Origin: Lysobacterales bacterium
Lineage (GTDB): Bacteria > Pseudomonadota > Gammaproteobacteria > Xanthomonadales > Xanthomonadaceae
Length of the DNA: 64,000 nucleotides
Assembly (NCBI GenBank): GCA_017302135.1
Contig: JAFLDZ010000004.1
Span: 62,001 to 126,000 of the forward strand
Reading direction: 5' to 3'
The notes below the pieces were generated by a model, which did no database searches, was not told the origin of the DNA, and saw only the letters and a program-made list of their open reading frames with translations. Below, in pieces: positions 1 to 9,033 of the stretch; the stretch's first letter is position 1, and each line of letters starts with the position of its first letter. The position numbers and the translations under genes were made by a program.

Positions 1-511
1 CCAGGGCGCCGATGCCTATCTGCAGCAGGCGCGCGCCGCCTGCGCGCTGCCGGTGCTGCGCAAGGATTTCACCGTCGATCCTTATCAGATCGTGGAAGCG
101 CGTGCGCTCGGTGCCGACTGCATCCTGTTGATCGTGTCGGCATTGGATGACGCGCAGTTGACTTCGCTGTATCGAGAAGCGATGAGCATCGGTCTCGACG
201 CGCTGGTCGAAGTGCATGATGCGGTCGAGCTCGGGCGAGCGCTTGAACTGCGGCCCATCGGCGGACGTCTGCCGCTGATCGGCGTCAACAACCGCAACCT
301 GCGCACGTTCGAGGTTTCGCTCGCGACCACGCTGTCGTTGAAGTCCGCGATGGCCGCCGAACGTATTCTTGTCACCGAAAGCGGTATCGGTACGCGCGAT
401 GATGTCGAACGCATGCTCGATGCCGGTGTCGATACGTTCCTGGTCGGCGAATCCTTCATGCGCGAACCCGATCCGGGCGCGGCGCTGCAGCGGCTGTTCT
501 TTCCGGCATGA
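1..511 (+). CDS. trpC: Indole-3-glycerol phosphate synthase, C-terminal part
   Basis: Closes the indole ring in tryptophan synthesis, turning CdRP into indole-3-glycerol phosphate in the cytosol. The reading frame is open from base 2, so the gene enters from the left edge. About 169 of the usual ~265 residues are present. Visible family motifs are LRKDF with the catalytic lysine, LVEVHD with a catalytic glutamate, GVNNRNL, and TESGI of the phosphate-binding loop. The stop codon overlaps the next start (ATGA at 508-511), so the phosphatase gene is translationally coupled to it. The N-terminal part, including the first catalytic residues, lies outside the window. Confidence 0.96.
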   Translation, partial: QGADAYLQQARAACALPVLRKDFTVDPYQIVEARALGADCILLIVSALDDAQLTSLYREAMSIGLDALVEVHDAVELGRALELRPIGGRLPLIGVNNRNLRTFEVSLATTLSLKSAMAAERILVTESGIGTRDDVERMLDAGVDTFLVGESFMREPDPGAALQRLFFPA

Positions 512-1230
512 ACACGCACAGCTACCCGACACCTGCGCCCGACGCGCCGCTGGTCGTCTTCGATTTCGACCACACGCTGTACGACGGCGACTCGGGCAGC
601 CATCTGTTCAAATGGCTGATCGAACGCAACGCATGGCGCAAGCTGCTCGCGCTGCTCCTCGCGCCGGTGTTCGGCCCGATGATCGCGTGGATGCCCACGC
701 GTCGCCGCGGCATTTCCGCATTCGTGTGGGTCGGCACGCTGGGCATGAAAACCGTCGCCGATTTCAACGCCGCGACCGACCGCTACGTGGTTGCGCACAC
801 GGATGCGATCCAATCCAGATTGCTGCCGATCGCCCTCGACGTCCTGCGCGCGCATCGTGAAGCCGGCGATCGCGTGGTCATCGCCACCGGTGCGCCGCCG
901 GAACTCGCCCGTGCGATCCTCGCCTTCGTCGCGCACGAGGATCTGCCGGTGATCGGCACCCAGGTCGGGCCGAAATACGGCGCCATCGGCGCAATCCGTC
1001 ACTGTCACTACCGCATGAAAATGACGATGATCCGCGATGCAGGCTTCACTGCGCCGGTCGAAAAAGCCTATTCCGACAGCAGCGCGGATCTGCCGCTGCT
1101 GCAGTCCGCGCAGCATCCGGTGGTCGTGAATCCGAAGGCGAAGCGCATCGCGATGTTCCGCAGCGTGTTGCCGGCCGGAACGCCGATTCTCAACTGGGGA
1201 TGTCCCGGGCGTGGCGGGGATGCGGCCTGA
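508..1230 (+). CDS. HAD-IB family phosphatase (SerB-like)
   Basis: Haloacid dehalogenase-type hydrolase of 240 residues, probably a cytosolic phosphomonoesterase. Motif I is DFDHT at residues 19-23 (nucleophile Asp19, acid Asp21). Motif II is the Thr in [10 protein letters not shown], motif III a Lys in YRMKM, and motif [13 protein letters not shown] helical cap follows motif I, as in the HAD-IB (phosphoserine phosphatase-like) subfamily. The start overlaps the trpC stop by four bases. The substrate cannot be read from sequence. Linkage to trpC does not prove a role in tryptophan synthesis. Confidence 0.85.
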   Translation: MNTHSYPTPAPDAPLVVFDFDHTLYDGDSGSHLFKWLIERNAWRKLLALLLAPVFGPMIAWMPTRRRGISAFVWVGTLGMKTVADFNAATDRYVVAHTDAIQSRLLPIALDVLRAHREAGDRVVIATGAPPELARAILAFVAHEDLPVIGTQVGPKYGAIGAIRHCHYRMKMTMIRDAGFTAPVEKAYSDSSADLPLLQSAQHPVVVNPKAKRIAMFRSVLPAGTPILNWGCPGRGGDAA

Positions 1231-1266
1231 CCCCGTTCCCTCGACACTGAGACACGGACGCATGCA

Positions 1267-2007
1267 ATGACGGAAGCCCTTTTCGCGAAAACCGACTGCA
1301 GCCACCTCGAAGCCGGGCGCTACTGTCAGGCTTGCGGAAAGGAGATGGTGCCCACTCCGGTCACGTTCCGGTTCCTGCGTGAAGAAGTACTGGCCAACTG
1401 GATCCGCAAGGGCTTGGTGAAAACGGTGCTGGGCCTGTTCCTGGCGCCCGGGCGTGTGGTGCATCGATACCTATACGACGATCGCGAAGCGCTGATCCGC
1501 CCGTTGACTTACCTCGTGGTGATGCTTGCATTCGCCGCCAGCATCGACGGCGCGTTCCCGCGCGGCGCAACTGCGGAAAATGCCGCGGCATCGCCCGCAC
1601 TCGATTGGGTGCTGACGCATCTGCTGTATCTGCAGTTGTTCCAGTCGATGTTGATCGCACTGATGATGCGGTTCGTGTTCTTCCGTCATGCCCGTGCGAC
1701 ATTGCCCGAGCTGACGGTCATGATGATGTATCTGCTGGCGCAGAGCGCGCTGATCCATGGTGCGGTGATCTTTTTCGCGCACGGCGCGCCGACCTGGCGT
1801 TCGGAGACGCTGAGCCTTCTGCTGCGTCTGGGGTATTCGGTCTACGGTGTGGGCCAGTTCTATGCGGCCGATGGTCAGCCCGGCGACCGCCATTGGCGGC
1901 GCGCATTGCTCGCGGTGCTGGGCAGCGAGGCCGTGTTCCTCGTGGTTCTGTTGGCGGGTGCGTTGTTGGTCGATCGCATGTTCGCGAATGGGCCGCTCAT
2001 CGGCTGA
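1267..2007 (+). CDS. Zinc-ribbon membrane protein, DUF3667-like
   Basis: 246-residue inner-membrane protein. The N-terminus has a short cysteine cluster (C-x8-C-x2-CG near residues 11-24), probably a zinc ribbon. It is followed by the FLREEVLANW...GLVKTV...PGRVVHRYLYDDREALIRPLTYL region, which resembles DUF3667 proteins. Four or so hydrophobic segments fill the remainder. An ATG at 1262 is out of frame, so the start is 1267. It stands alone between the phosphatase gene and mgtE. Function is unknown. Family assignment rests on pattern resemblance only. Confidence 0.6.
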   Translation: MTEALFAKTDCSHLEAGRYCQACGKEMVPTPVTFRFLREEVLANWIRKGLVKTVLGLFLAPGRVVHRYLYDDREALIRPLTYLVVMLAFAASIDGAFPRGATAENAAASPALDWVLTHLLYLQLFQSMLIALMMRFVFFRHARATLPELTVMMMYLLAQSALIHGAVIFFAHGAPTWRSETLSLLLRLGYSVYGVGQFYAADGQPGDRHWRRALLAVLGSEAVFLVVLLAGALLVDRMFANGPLIG

Positions 2008-2073
2008 ACTCACCAGATGCCCGGACGATGCCATGACAACGCCATAGGGGTGTCTATCCCCATCGCGACCGGC

Positions 2074-2079
2074 GATAAT
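2074..2079 (+). promoter_or_regulatory. Possible -10 box for mgtE
   Basis: GATAAT, one base from the sigma-70 -10 consensus, lies about 70 bases before the mgtE start. No convincing -35 is seen at the right spacing. It would give a leader of roughly 60 bases containing a short GGTGC/GCACC pairing just before the ribosome binding site. Confidence 0.3.
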
Positions 2080-2147
2080 CCGCGCATGGACACCTGACCC
2101 CTGTCGCGCCCCCGTGGTGCGATGACCGCCGCCACCGGGAGCACCGA

Positions 2148-3506
2148 ATGGCCGAGACCATCCGCCACGACAAGACCGCGCGTCAGCTGCGTCTGCTTTC
2201 GGACGCGCTCGACAGCGGACGGCTGGGCCCTGTGCGCCGGCTGGTCAACAGTCTGTCGCCGGCGGAGATCGGCAACCTGCTGGAGTCGCTGCCGCCGGGC
2301 AAGCGCAGCGTGGTCTGGGGTCTGGTCGATGCCGAGGACGACGGCGAGGTCCTGGTCCACGTCGGCGAGGATGTGCGCGAAAGCCTGATCGCGGACATGG
2401 ACCCCGACGAAATCGTCGCGGCGGTCGAAGACCTCGACATCGACGACCTTGCCGATCTGGTCGAAGACCTGCCCGATACGGTCATCGACGAAGTGCTCAA
2501 GTCGATGGATCGCGAGAACCGCGAGCGGCTGGAGCAGGTGCTGTCCTACGACGAGGACAGCGCCGGCCGATTGATGAATCCGGACGTGGTGACGGTGCGC
2601 GCCGACACCACCGTTGATGTGGTGCTGCGCTACCTGCGCCTGCGCGGCGAACTGCCGGAGCACACCGATCATCTGTACGTCATCAGTCGCCGCCATCAGT
2701 ATCTGGGCCGGATCGCACTGCAGTCGCTGCTGACCCGCGACGCCAGCACACCGATCAATCAGTTGATCGACGATGAGCAACCTGCGATTGGCGTGGACGA
2801 ATCCGCCGACGAAGTGGCGCGGATGTTCTCGGACCACGACTGGATCAGCGCGCCGGTGGTCGACGACAACAACGTGCTGCTCGGGCGCATCACCATCGAC
2901 GACGTGGTCGACATCATCCGTTACCAGGCCGAACACCAGGCGCTCGGCGCCGCCGGTCTGGACGAAGAGGAAGATCTGTTCAGCCCGGTCCCGCGCGCGG
3001 CCAAGCGGCGCGCGATCTGGCTGGGCATCAATCTCGGGACCGCGTTCCTGGCATCGTGGGTGATCGGCCGCTTCGAGGCCACGCTGGAGCAGATCGTCGC
3101 CCTTGCGGTGCTGATGCCGATCGTCGCCAGCATGGGTGGCGTCGCCGGTACGCAGACGTTGACGCTGATGGTCCGCGGTCTCGCGCTGGGCCAGGTCGCG
3201 CACGGCAATCTGCGCGCGCTGCTCAGCAAGGAAGTGCTGGTGGGTCTGCTCAACGGCATCATCTGGGCGATCGTGGTCGGCATCGTGTCCACCCTGTGGT
3301 TCCGCGACATCAAGCTCGGCCTGGTGATCGGCGCGGCGATGGCCATCAATCTCGTCGCGGCGGCCCTGGCGGGCGTGCTGGTGCCGTTGACCTTGAAACG
3401 GATGAACGTCGATCCCGCGCTGGCCGGCGGCGTGGTGCTCACCACGGTGACGGATGTGGTCGGGTTTCTGAGTTTCCTCGGGCTCGCGACGCTGATTCTG
3501 ATCTGA
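2148..3506 (+). CDS. mgtE: Magnesium transporter MgtE
   Basis: Mg2+ channel/transporter of the inner membrane, 452 residues, the normal MgtE length. Order: acidic N-terminal superhelical domain (about 1-130), two CBS domains (about 135-260) that sense cytosolic Mg2+, a connecting helix, then five transmembrane helices from about residue 285. The pore signature region MPIVASMGGVAGTQ is intact. A GGGAG ribosome site sits about 8 bases before the ATG. In Xanthomonas relatives mgtE commonly follows the PTS genes (EIIA-HPr-EI). Here that operon is about 42 kb away, which suggests rearrangement. Confidence 0.93.
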   Translation: MAETIRHDKTARQLRLLSDALDSGRLGPVRRLVNSLSPAEIGNLLESLPPGKRSVVWGLVDAEDDGEVLVHVGEDVRESLIADMDPDEIVAAVEDLDIDDLADLVEDLPDTVIDEVLKSMDRENRERLEQVLSYDEDSAGRLMNPDVVTVRADTTVDVVLRYLRLRGELPEHTDHLYVISRRHQYLGRIALQSLLTRDASTPINQLIDDEQPAIGVDESADEVARMFSDHDWISAPVVDDNNVLLGRITIDDVVDIIRYQAEHQALGAAGLDEEEDLFSPVPRAAKRRAIWLGINLGTAFLASWVIGRFEATLEQIVALAVLMPIVASMGGVAGTQTLTLMVRGLALGQVAHGNLRALLSKEVLVGLLNGIIWAIVVGIVSTLWFRDIKLGLVIGAAMAINLVAAALAGVLVPLTLKRMNVDPALAGGVVLTTVTDVVGFLSFLGLATLILI

Positions 3507-3586
3507 CGGTCTGTGTGCGGGCTTTCGATCGAATTTTCGATTCCGCCGAAGCCACGGCGTTTGCCCATTACGTGCGACCTGACATG

Positions 3587-3612
3587 AAAAACGCCGCTGC
3601 TGCGGCGTTTTC
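3587..3612. terminator. Bidirectional terminator between mgtE and the OmpA-like gene
   Basis: A perfect 10-bp stem (3588-3597 with 3602-3611) with a 4-base loop. The stem begins with an A-run and ends with a T-run, so it can end transcripts from both convergent genes. Confidence 0.8.
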
Positions 3613-3648
3613 ATGATGTCGTCACCATCGGCGCTCAGCGCTCCGCGA

Positions 3649-4716
3649 TCAGAGCTTCACGAGTTCGACCCGGCGATTTTTCGCGCGGCCGGCTTCATTG
3701 GCATTGTCCGCCACGGGCTTGTCGGGGCCGAAGCCTTTTGAGTCCAGGCGCGACGCGTCGATGCCAAGACCGACCAGCGTATCCAGCACAGTGCGCGCAC
3801 GTGCGGAGGACAGCTGGCGATTGTGGTCCGCGCTGCCGGTATTGTCGGTATGCCCTTCGATCGAAAGTTTGAGGCCTGCGTTGGCGTCGAGCAGCTTTTT
3901 GATCTCATCGACGACGGCTTGGCTGTCGGCGCGCAATGTCGACTTGTCGGTGTCGAAATTGATGTGCAGCGAAACCCGGCCCTCTGCATCCAGTGCGGAT
4001 TTCATCGCACTGGCGTCGAGGAAACCAAGCGATTGCGTCATGGCCTGTTTTTCCAGCACGACGAGATAACCGGCCGGCCGCGCGGCTGCGGTTCCGACAT
4101 GGATCCAGTATTCCTTGTCGGCGGTGCGGATCAGGTAGCTGTGGTGCTCGTAGCCGCTGGTGGGCGGCGCACTGCGCCAATACTGATTGACTTCGCGCAG
4201 GCCGCCGACTTCGTCGACGATCGGGCGCGTGAACTGCGTTTCGCTGATCTCGGCGCCGCCCAGGGCCAGCACCGCATCCCTGTAGTTGCGATGGAATTCA
4301 GTGGTCGAATATTCCCGCTGTTTGTCCGGGCCGATCAGGCTCATCTGATTGTGGTAAAGCCGGCCTTCGACCGGAATCATGTTTTTCCCGGCGAGAAAGA
4401 AATGACGCGCGAAACCGACCGTACTTTTATCGGCCTTGATCTTCGCGACCAGGCCCTCGGGTACGTCGAAGAACGGGAAGGGCGGCAGTGTCGCGGTCGA
4501 TAGCGGGACACTCTCCACGCTGAACCCGGTGTCCGCCTTCGGTGCCACGGTTTCGACAACGGCTGCGGCCGGAGGTGCAGCAGGCGCCTCGGTCATCGCT
4601 TCCGGTGTGTTCGTCCCGGCGGGCGTCGTGGCCGCCGGAGACGTGTCCTGTTGCTTGCAGGCGGACAGCAAAAGCAGAAATAGCGTGCTACCGATCAGCA
4701 GACGGGTCTGACGCAT
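3649..4716 (-). CDS. OmpA-family outer-membrane lipoprotein
   Basis: 355-residue envelope protein. The signal peptide ends in the lipobox LSAC, giving lipidated Cys20. There is a Pro/Ala/Thr-rich linker to about residue 65, then a middle domain of unknown type. The C-terminal OmpA/Pal peptidoglycan-binding domain starts near residue 245. It shows INFDTDKSTL, EGHTDNTGSADHN and the closing NRRVEL. It should anchor the outer membrane to peptidoglycan from the periplasmic side. The gene is convergent with mgtE and stands alone. Confidence 0.88.
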   Translation of the reverse strand: MRQTRLLIGSTLFLLLLSACKQQDTSPAATTPAGTNTPEAMTEAPAAPPAAAVVETVAPKADTGFSVESVPLSTATLPPFPFFDVPEGLVAKIKADKSTVGFARHFFLAGKNMIPVEGRLYHNQMSLIGPDKQREYSTTEFHRNYRDAVLALGGAEISETQFTRPIVDEVGGLREVNQYWRSAPPTSGYEHHSYLIRTADKEYWIHVGTAAARPAGYLVVLEKQAMTQSLGFLDASAMKSALDAEGRVSLHINFDTDKSTLRADSQAVVDEIKKLLDANAGLKLSIEGHTDNTGSADHNRQLSSARARTVLDTLVGLGIDASRLDSKGFGPDKPVADNANEAGRAKNRRVELVKL

Positions 4717-4952
4717 GAGGCGGTTTCCTCGACGAAACGGGATGTGTCCGCAGCATACCGGAGCATCCTGCTTTCCGCTGTTCAGGTCGCACGGCCACGG
4801 TGCTCATGCGGCGCATGCGGGATGGCTGCAGCACCTCGCAGAGACAGTCGCGGCATGGCCGACAGGATTGGTTTTCCGCGGGTGCAATCGATTTCCGATT
4901 GACTGTAACCGGTCCGCAGGGGTACATCCTGCGAACGATTCCGGAGCCCCGT

Positions 4953-6344
4953 ATGCGCCTGATTGCCCTGCTCGCGATGGCCCTCGTCCTCGCCGTCCTG
5001 ACCTCCACCGCTTCGGCGAACCATCCGATGACATCTCCCGTCGAAGACCGCTATCAGCCGAAGCCCTACATCACGCTGCAGCATCCGGTGTGGTCGAAGA
5101 ATGCGGTGCTGTATCAGATCAACACCCGCCAGTTCACGCCCGAAGGCACCTTCCGCGCGGCCGAGCGCGAATTGCCGCGTCTGAAAACGCTGGGCGTCGA
5201 CATCCTGTGGCTGATGCCGGTGCATCCGATCGGCGAGAAGAACCGCAAGGGCACGCTCGGCAGTCCCTATTCGGTACGCGATTACTACGGTGTGAACCCC
5301 GAGTTCGGCACGCTCGACGATCTGAAGCATTTCGTCGATGCCGCGCATGCGCAGGGCATGTATGTGATTCTCGACTGGGTCGCGAATCACACCGCCTGGG
5401 ACAACCCGCTGGTCGCACAGCATCCGGAGTGGTACGCGCGCGACTGGAAGGGCGATTTCCATCCCACGCCGTGGTGGGACTGGTCGGACATCATCAATCT
5501 GGATTACCGCCAGCCCGGCCTGCGCAAATACATGACCGAAGCGATGACGTACTGGGTGCGTGATGTCGGCGTCGACGGCTATCGCTGCGATGTGGCCGGC
5601 TTTGTGCCGGTCGATTTCTGGGACAACCTGCGACAGGAACTGGACGCGGTGAAACCGGTGTTCATGCTGGCGGAGTGGGAATCCCGCGATCTGCACGCCA
5701 AGGCCTTCGATGCCACCTATGCCTGGAGCTGGAACAGCACGATGCACGAGATCGCGATGGGCAAGGGCGACGTCAACAAGCTCTACACCTTCTATTCCTG
5801 GAACGAGGCCTTTTTCCCGCGCGGCGCGATGCGGATGAATTTCGTCAGCAACCACGACAAGAACTCGTGGGAAGGCACCGAGTTCGAGCAGTTCGGGGAT
5901 GCCCTGCACGCCGCGATGGTGCTGTCGTTCGTCGGCGACGGCATTCCGATGATCTACAACGGTCAGGAAGCCGGCAATCCACGTCGGCTGAAGTTCTTCG
6001 AAAAGGATCCGATCGCGTGGCGCAAGCATCCCAACGGCGCGCTGTACGCGGACCTGATCGCGCTGAAGAAAAAGACCAGCGCGCTGTGGAACGGCGAGTG
6101 GGGCGCGATGATGGTGCACGTGCCCAACGACAAGCTGGCGCAGGTGCTCAGCTTCGTCCGTCAGGACGCCAACGGCAAAGTCTTCGCGGTCTTCAATCTG
6201 TCGCCGACAGCGCAGAAGGTACGCTTCGAGCAGACCCTGTTCCACGGCGTTTACACCGAGCATTTCAGCCGGAAATCCGCGACACTGGATGCGTCGACCG
6301 TGCTGGAGCTGAAGCCATGGGAATATCGGGTGTTCGTACGCTGA
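4953..6344 (+). CDS. Exported alpha-amylase family glycoside hydrolase (GH13)
   Basis: 463-residue hydrolase acting on alpha-glucans, probably periplasmic or secreted. The ATG at 4953 is chosen because it starts a clean signal peptide (to about residue 23, ASA-N) and has GGAG upstream; the frame is open further 5'. The (beta/alpha)8 catalytic set is complete: nucleophile Asp213 in GYRCDVAG, acid/base Glu241 in LAEWES, and stabiliser Asp302 in SNHDKNSW. A small beta C-domain ends the protein. The last 28 bases overlap the start of the downstream lipoprotein esterase gene, so the two are likely co-translated. Exact substrate (starch, maltodextrin, trehalose-like) is not decidable. Confidence 0.88.
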   Translation: MRLIALLAMALVLAVLTSTASANHPMTSPVEDRYQPKPYITLQHPVWSKNAVLYQINTRQFTPEGTFRAAERELPRLKTLGVDILWLMPVHPIGEKNRKGTLGSPYSVRDYYGVNPEFGTLDDLKHFVDAAHAQGMYVILDWVANHTAWDNPLVAQHPEWYARDWKGDFHPTPWWDWSDIINLDYRQPGLRKYMTEAMTYWVRDVGVDGYRCDVAGFVPVDFWDNLRQELDAVKPVFMLAEWESRDLHAKAFDATYAWSWNSTMHEIAMGKGDVNKLYTFYSWNEAFFPRGAMRMNFVSNHDKNSWEGTEFEQFGDALHAAMVLSFVGDGIPMIYNGQEAGNPRRLKFFEKDPIAWRKHPNGALYADLIALKKKTSALWNGEWGAMMVHVPNDKLAQVLSFVRQDANGKVFAVFNLSPTAQKVRFEQTLFHGVYTEHFSRKSATLDASTVLELKPWEYRVFVR

Positions 6345-7138
6345 TCCACAGTGTCGTTTGCGCAGGCGCGTTGGCGATGACCATGACGCTGGCTGCGTGC
6401 ACGACGGTATCGACAGGGCCGTCTTCCGGCGCATTCGTCGAGCGCAGCGTGACCGTCGACGGCAAGGCCCATCGCTATCAGGTCTTCGTGCCTGCTGCGC
6501 GCCATCGTCACGGCACTGCGCCGATCGTGCTGTTCCTGCACGGCACCGGCGAGCGCGGCAGCGATGGCGAAAAGCCCACTCGCGTCGGTGTCGGTCCATA
6601 CCTGCGTGCGCATGCGGACGTATTCCCGGCCATCGTGGTGTTTCCGCAGGCGCCCGACGGCAGCGATTGGAAAGGCGTCGCAGCGGAGATCGCATTCGCT
6701 GCGCTCGATGCCGCCACCGATGAATTCGGCGGCGATCCCGAGCGCACTTATCTCACCGGCATGTCGATGGGCGGTTACGGCACCTGGGAACTCGCGCTGA
6801 TGCAGCCGCAGCGTTTCGCCGCGCTGGTGCCGGTCTGCGGTGGACTGACCGCGCCGCGTGAGGAACGCGATCTCACGGTCACGCCGCTGCGCGATGAAGC
6901 CGATCCGCCCGCCGCACTGGCGCAGCGTTTGAAGCACGTGCCGGTGTGGATTTTCCACGGCGCGAAGGACGATGTGGTGCCGCCGCGCGAGGACCGTCTG
7001 ATCGATGCCGCCTTCCGCGCTGCGGGCGGCGACGCGCGCTACACCGAATTTCCCGACGCCAACCACAACAGTTGGGATCCAACGTATTCGCAGACGCCGG
7101 AACTGTGGACGTGGTTGTTTTCGCAGCAGCGGAAGTGA
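6317..7138 (+). CDS. Lipoprotein alpha/beta-hydrolase (esterase/PHB depolymerase-like)
   Basis: 273-residue serine hydrolase. Signal peptide with lipobox LAAC puts lipidated Cys28 at the membrane. Catalytic Ser150 lies in GMSMGG, the likely acid is Asp218/Asp219 in GAKDDVVPP, and His250 is in DANHNSW. An oxyanion-region motif, LFLHGTGERG, is near residue 75. The family includes feruloyl/acetylxylan esterases and phospholipase/carboxylesterases. Co-translation with the GH13 enzyme favours a role in polysaccharide breakdown, such as removing acyl groups; this is inference. The ATG at 6317 gives the lipoprotein signal directly. Confidence 0.82.
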   Translation: MGISGVRTLIHSVVCAGALAMTMTLAACTTVSTGPSSGAFVERSVTVDGKAHRYQVFVPAARHRHGTAPIVLFLHGTGERGSDGEKPTRVGVGPYLRAHADVFPAIVVFPQAPDGSDWKGVAAEIAFAALDAATDEFGGDPERTYLTGMSMGGYGTWELALMQPQRFAALVPVCGGLTAPREERDLTVTPLRDEADPPAALAQRLKHVPVWIFHGAKDDVVPPREDRLIDAAFRAAGGDARYTEFPDANHNSWDPTYSQTPELWTWLFSQQRK

Positions 7139-7160
7139 GCCGTCTCGTCGCGCAGACGCT

Positions 7161-7823
7161 TCAGTCAGCAGCAGGCTTCTGCTTCGCCGCGATCGTTCGG
7201 GCACCGGTGATGATCATCGTCACCATCGTGCTGATCTGATCGACCAGTTCGCGGTCGCGCTCCGGCGGCAGGTCCATCGCCATCGCGCCCATCGCGAACA
7301 CCAGGCGGGTGATGGCTTTCGACACCAGCGCCGGTTCGTGCATGACCGTGCCTTCGGCGGCGGCGAGCCGCACCAGGTCGGTGCGCAATTCTTCTTCGAA
7401 GAACATCAGCTCGCGATCGACCGCCTGCTTGAACGCATCCGAGCCGACGGTGCCTTCGCGCAGCAGCACGTGCAGCAGTTTGTCGTCGGCGCGCAGTTGC
7501 TCCATGAAGGTCTCGACCGAGCCGCGGACGATGCCGCGCTGGGTCGCCACGCGGTGCCGCGCGGCGCCGATGATCTTGCGCAGCGAGCGCCCGGCGACAT
7601 CGATCAGTGCGACCGCCAGTTCGTCCATGTCGCGGAACTGGCGATAGAAGCTGTTGGGTGCGATGCCGGCTTCGCGCGCCACTTCGCGCAGGCTGAGGCT
7701 CGATACGCTGCGGTGCGGCCCGATCAGGCGGAGCGCCGCCGCGAGCAGATCCTCGCGGGAAATCGAGGTCTTGCGCCCGGTATTCAGGTCGAGGCTGTCG
7801 GCGTCGGAGAGCGGTTGGGTCAC
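7161..7823 (-). CDS. fabR: TetR-family repressor of unsaturated fatty-acid genes (FabR/DesT type)
   Basis: 220-residue TetR protein. The N-terminal helix-turn-helix region SLSLREVAREAGIAPNSFY is almost the same as in E. coli FabR, which represses fabA/fabB. It is followed by FRDMDEL, as in FabR. In Pseudomonas the equivalent DesT is divergent from desCB, a reductase and desaturase, exactly the arrangement here. The ligand-binding half should sense the acyl-CoA pool. The start codon is GTG. A perfect palindrome at 7875-7888 between the two transcription units is the probable operator. Whether it also controls fab genes elsewhere is unknown. Confidence 0.85.
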   Translation of the reverse strand: MTQPLSDADSLDLNTGRKTSISREDLLAAALRLIGPHRSVSSLSLREVAREAGIAPNSFYRQFRDMDELAVALIDVAGRSLRKIIGAARHRVATQRGIVRGSVETFMEQLRADDKLLHVLLREGTVGSDAFKQAVDRELMFFEEELRTDLVRLAAAEGTVMHEPALVSKAITRLVFAMGAMAMDLPPERDRELVDQISTMVTMIITGARTIAAKQKPAAD

Positions 7824-7874
7824 GGGTAGGCGCGCGTCGAAGGCCGGGGTTCCGCATCATAGCTCCGCCAGAGA

Positions 7875-7888
7875 TATACATCTGTATA
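7875..7888. promoter_or_regulatory. Palindromic operator for the FabR/DesT-type repressor
   Basis: TATACA-TC-TGTATA, a perfect 6-bp inverted repeat, lies between the divergent repressor and desaturase genes. It overlaps the -35 box of the forward promoter. CTGTATAG recurs as a direct repeat at 7906-7913 over the -10 box. The position fits repression by steric block. Binding is inferred from context. Confidence 0.6.
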
Positions 7889-7914
7889 GACAATCGTCCT
7901 CTCGCCTGTATAGT
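7887..7914 (+). promoter_or_regulatory. Promoter of the reductase-desaturase operon
   Basis: TAGACA (7887-7892), a 16-base spacer and TATAGT (7909-7914) match sigma-70 at 5 of 6 positions in each box. The -10 ends only 7 bases before the ATG at 7922, so transcription should start at or next to the start codon and give a leaderless mRNA. Confidence 0.6.
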
Positions 7915-7921
7915 GACGGGC

Positions 7922-9025
7922 ATGAACGCTGCCGCCACCCCTCGCATCGCCCCCCGCCGTCATCTCTTCAAACGCCTGGGGCGCGTCCTGTTGGCCCCGG
8001 ATGCCTTCGATTTCTGGGCCTCTCGACTGAATTCGACCTGGTCCCTGGATCGCCCATTGGCGCGGATCGTGGCGCGGACCCCGGAATCCAGCGACACCTG
8101 CACCCTGCTGCTGCAACCCAACCGCCACTGGCGCGGGTTCCGGGCGGGGCAGCATCTGAACATCTCCGCCGAGATCGACGGCACCCGCGTCACCCGCAGC
8201 TACAGCCTGAGCGACGCGCCCCGCGCCGACGGCCGCATCGCGATCACCGTGAAAGCGATCCCCGGCGGCCGGCTCAGCCAGCATCTTTGCCACGTCGCGA
8301 AGCCGGGCGATGTGCTCACGCTTGGCCCGGCGTTCGGCGAAATGACCTTGCCGGAGCGCGCCGAAGGCGCCTGGCTGTTCCTCGCCGCCGGCAGCGGTAT
8401 CACGCCGATGATGGCGATGATCCGTGCCCAGGCCGTGCAGGGCATGCCGATGCCGATCGCATTGGTGTATTGGGCGCGCACCCGCAGCGAACTGTGCTTC
8501 GTCGAAGAGCTGCGCGCACTGGCCGCGCGCCAAGCGAATTTCCGGGTCGATGTCGTGCTGACCCGCGATGCCGATGCCGCCGATTGCCGTCACGGGCGCA
8601 TCGATGCGTCGCTGCTGTCGGCATTCGCGCCCGACCTGCACCAACGCCGTGTGTTCGCGTGCGGCCCCGACGGCTTCGTCGCAGCCGCACGAGCGCTGGC
8701 CGCCGAACGCGCGGTCGCGTTCCACGCCGAAGCGTTCACGCCGCCGCCGCAGATCGATATCGAAGGCGGCAGCGTGCAGCTGACGCTCGCCGCGAGCAAT
8801 CGTGTGCTCACCGTGCCGCGCGGCGAATCCCTGCTGACCGCGCTCGAAGCCGCCGGACTGAAACCCGCTTCCGGCTGCCGCATGGGCATCTGCAACACCT
8901 GCGCCTGCGGCAAACGCGCCGGCAGCACCCGTCACCTGCATACCGGCGATGTCGAACACGAGCCGGTATCCGCGCTGCGTCTGTGCGTGAACAGCGCCCG
9001 CAGCGATCTCGTTCTCGATCTGTAA
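7922..9025 (+). CDS. Ferredoxin reductase partner of the desaturase (DesC type)
   Basis: 367-residue three-domain flavoprotein. The FAD-binding barrel has RSYSLSDAP (about residues 95-105). The NAD(P)H-binding domain has AAGSGITPMMAM, with FACGPDGF toward its end. The C-terminal plant-type 2Fe-2S domain has cysteines in SGCRMGICNTCACG plus a last one in LRLCVNS. It passes electrons from NAD(P)H to the membrane desaturase encoded 8 bases downstream. The start is the ATG at 7922; a GTG at 7913 is also in frame. The pair matches Pseudomonas DesC/DesB. Confidence 0.88.
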   Translation: MNAAATPRIAPRRHLFKRLGRVLLAPDAFDFWASRLNSTWSLDRPLARIVARTPESSDTCTLLLQPNRHWRGFRAGQHLNISAEIDGTRVTRSYSLSDAPRADGRIAITVKAIPGGRLSQHLCHVAKPGDVLTLGPAFGEMTLPERAEGAWLFLAAGSGITPMMAMIRAQAVQGMPMPIALVYWARTRSELCFVEELRALAARQANFRVDVVLTRDADAADCRHGRIDASLLSAFAPDLHQRRVFACGPDGFVAAARALAAERAVAFHAEAFTPPPQIDIEGGSVQLTLAASNRVLTVPRGESLLTALEAAGLKPASGCRMGICNTCACGKRAGSTRHLHTGDVEHEPVSALRLCVNSARSDLVLDL

Positions 9026-9033
9026 CGCACTCG

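Noticed and set aside
85..1464. Long open frame on the minus strand across trpC and the HAD gene
   Set aside because: Antisense shadow typical of high-GC DNA; its translation is Arg/His/Gln-rich without domains, while the plus strand encodes conserved enzymes.
2040..2147. Mg2+ riboswitch before mgtE
   Set aside because: The leader is only about 60 bases and lacks the size and conserved segments of an M-box.
4800..4952. 50-residue N-terminal extension of the amylase
   Set aside because: The extension is Arg-rich with no similarity; the internal ATG at 4953 starts a good signal peptide with a ribosome site.
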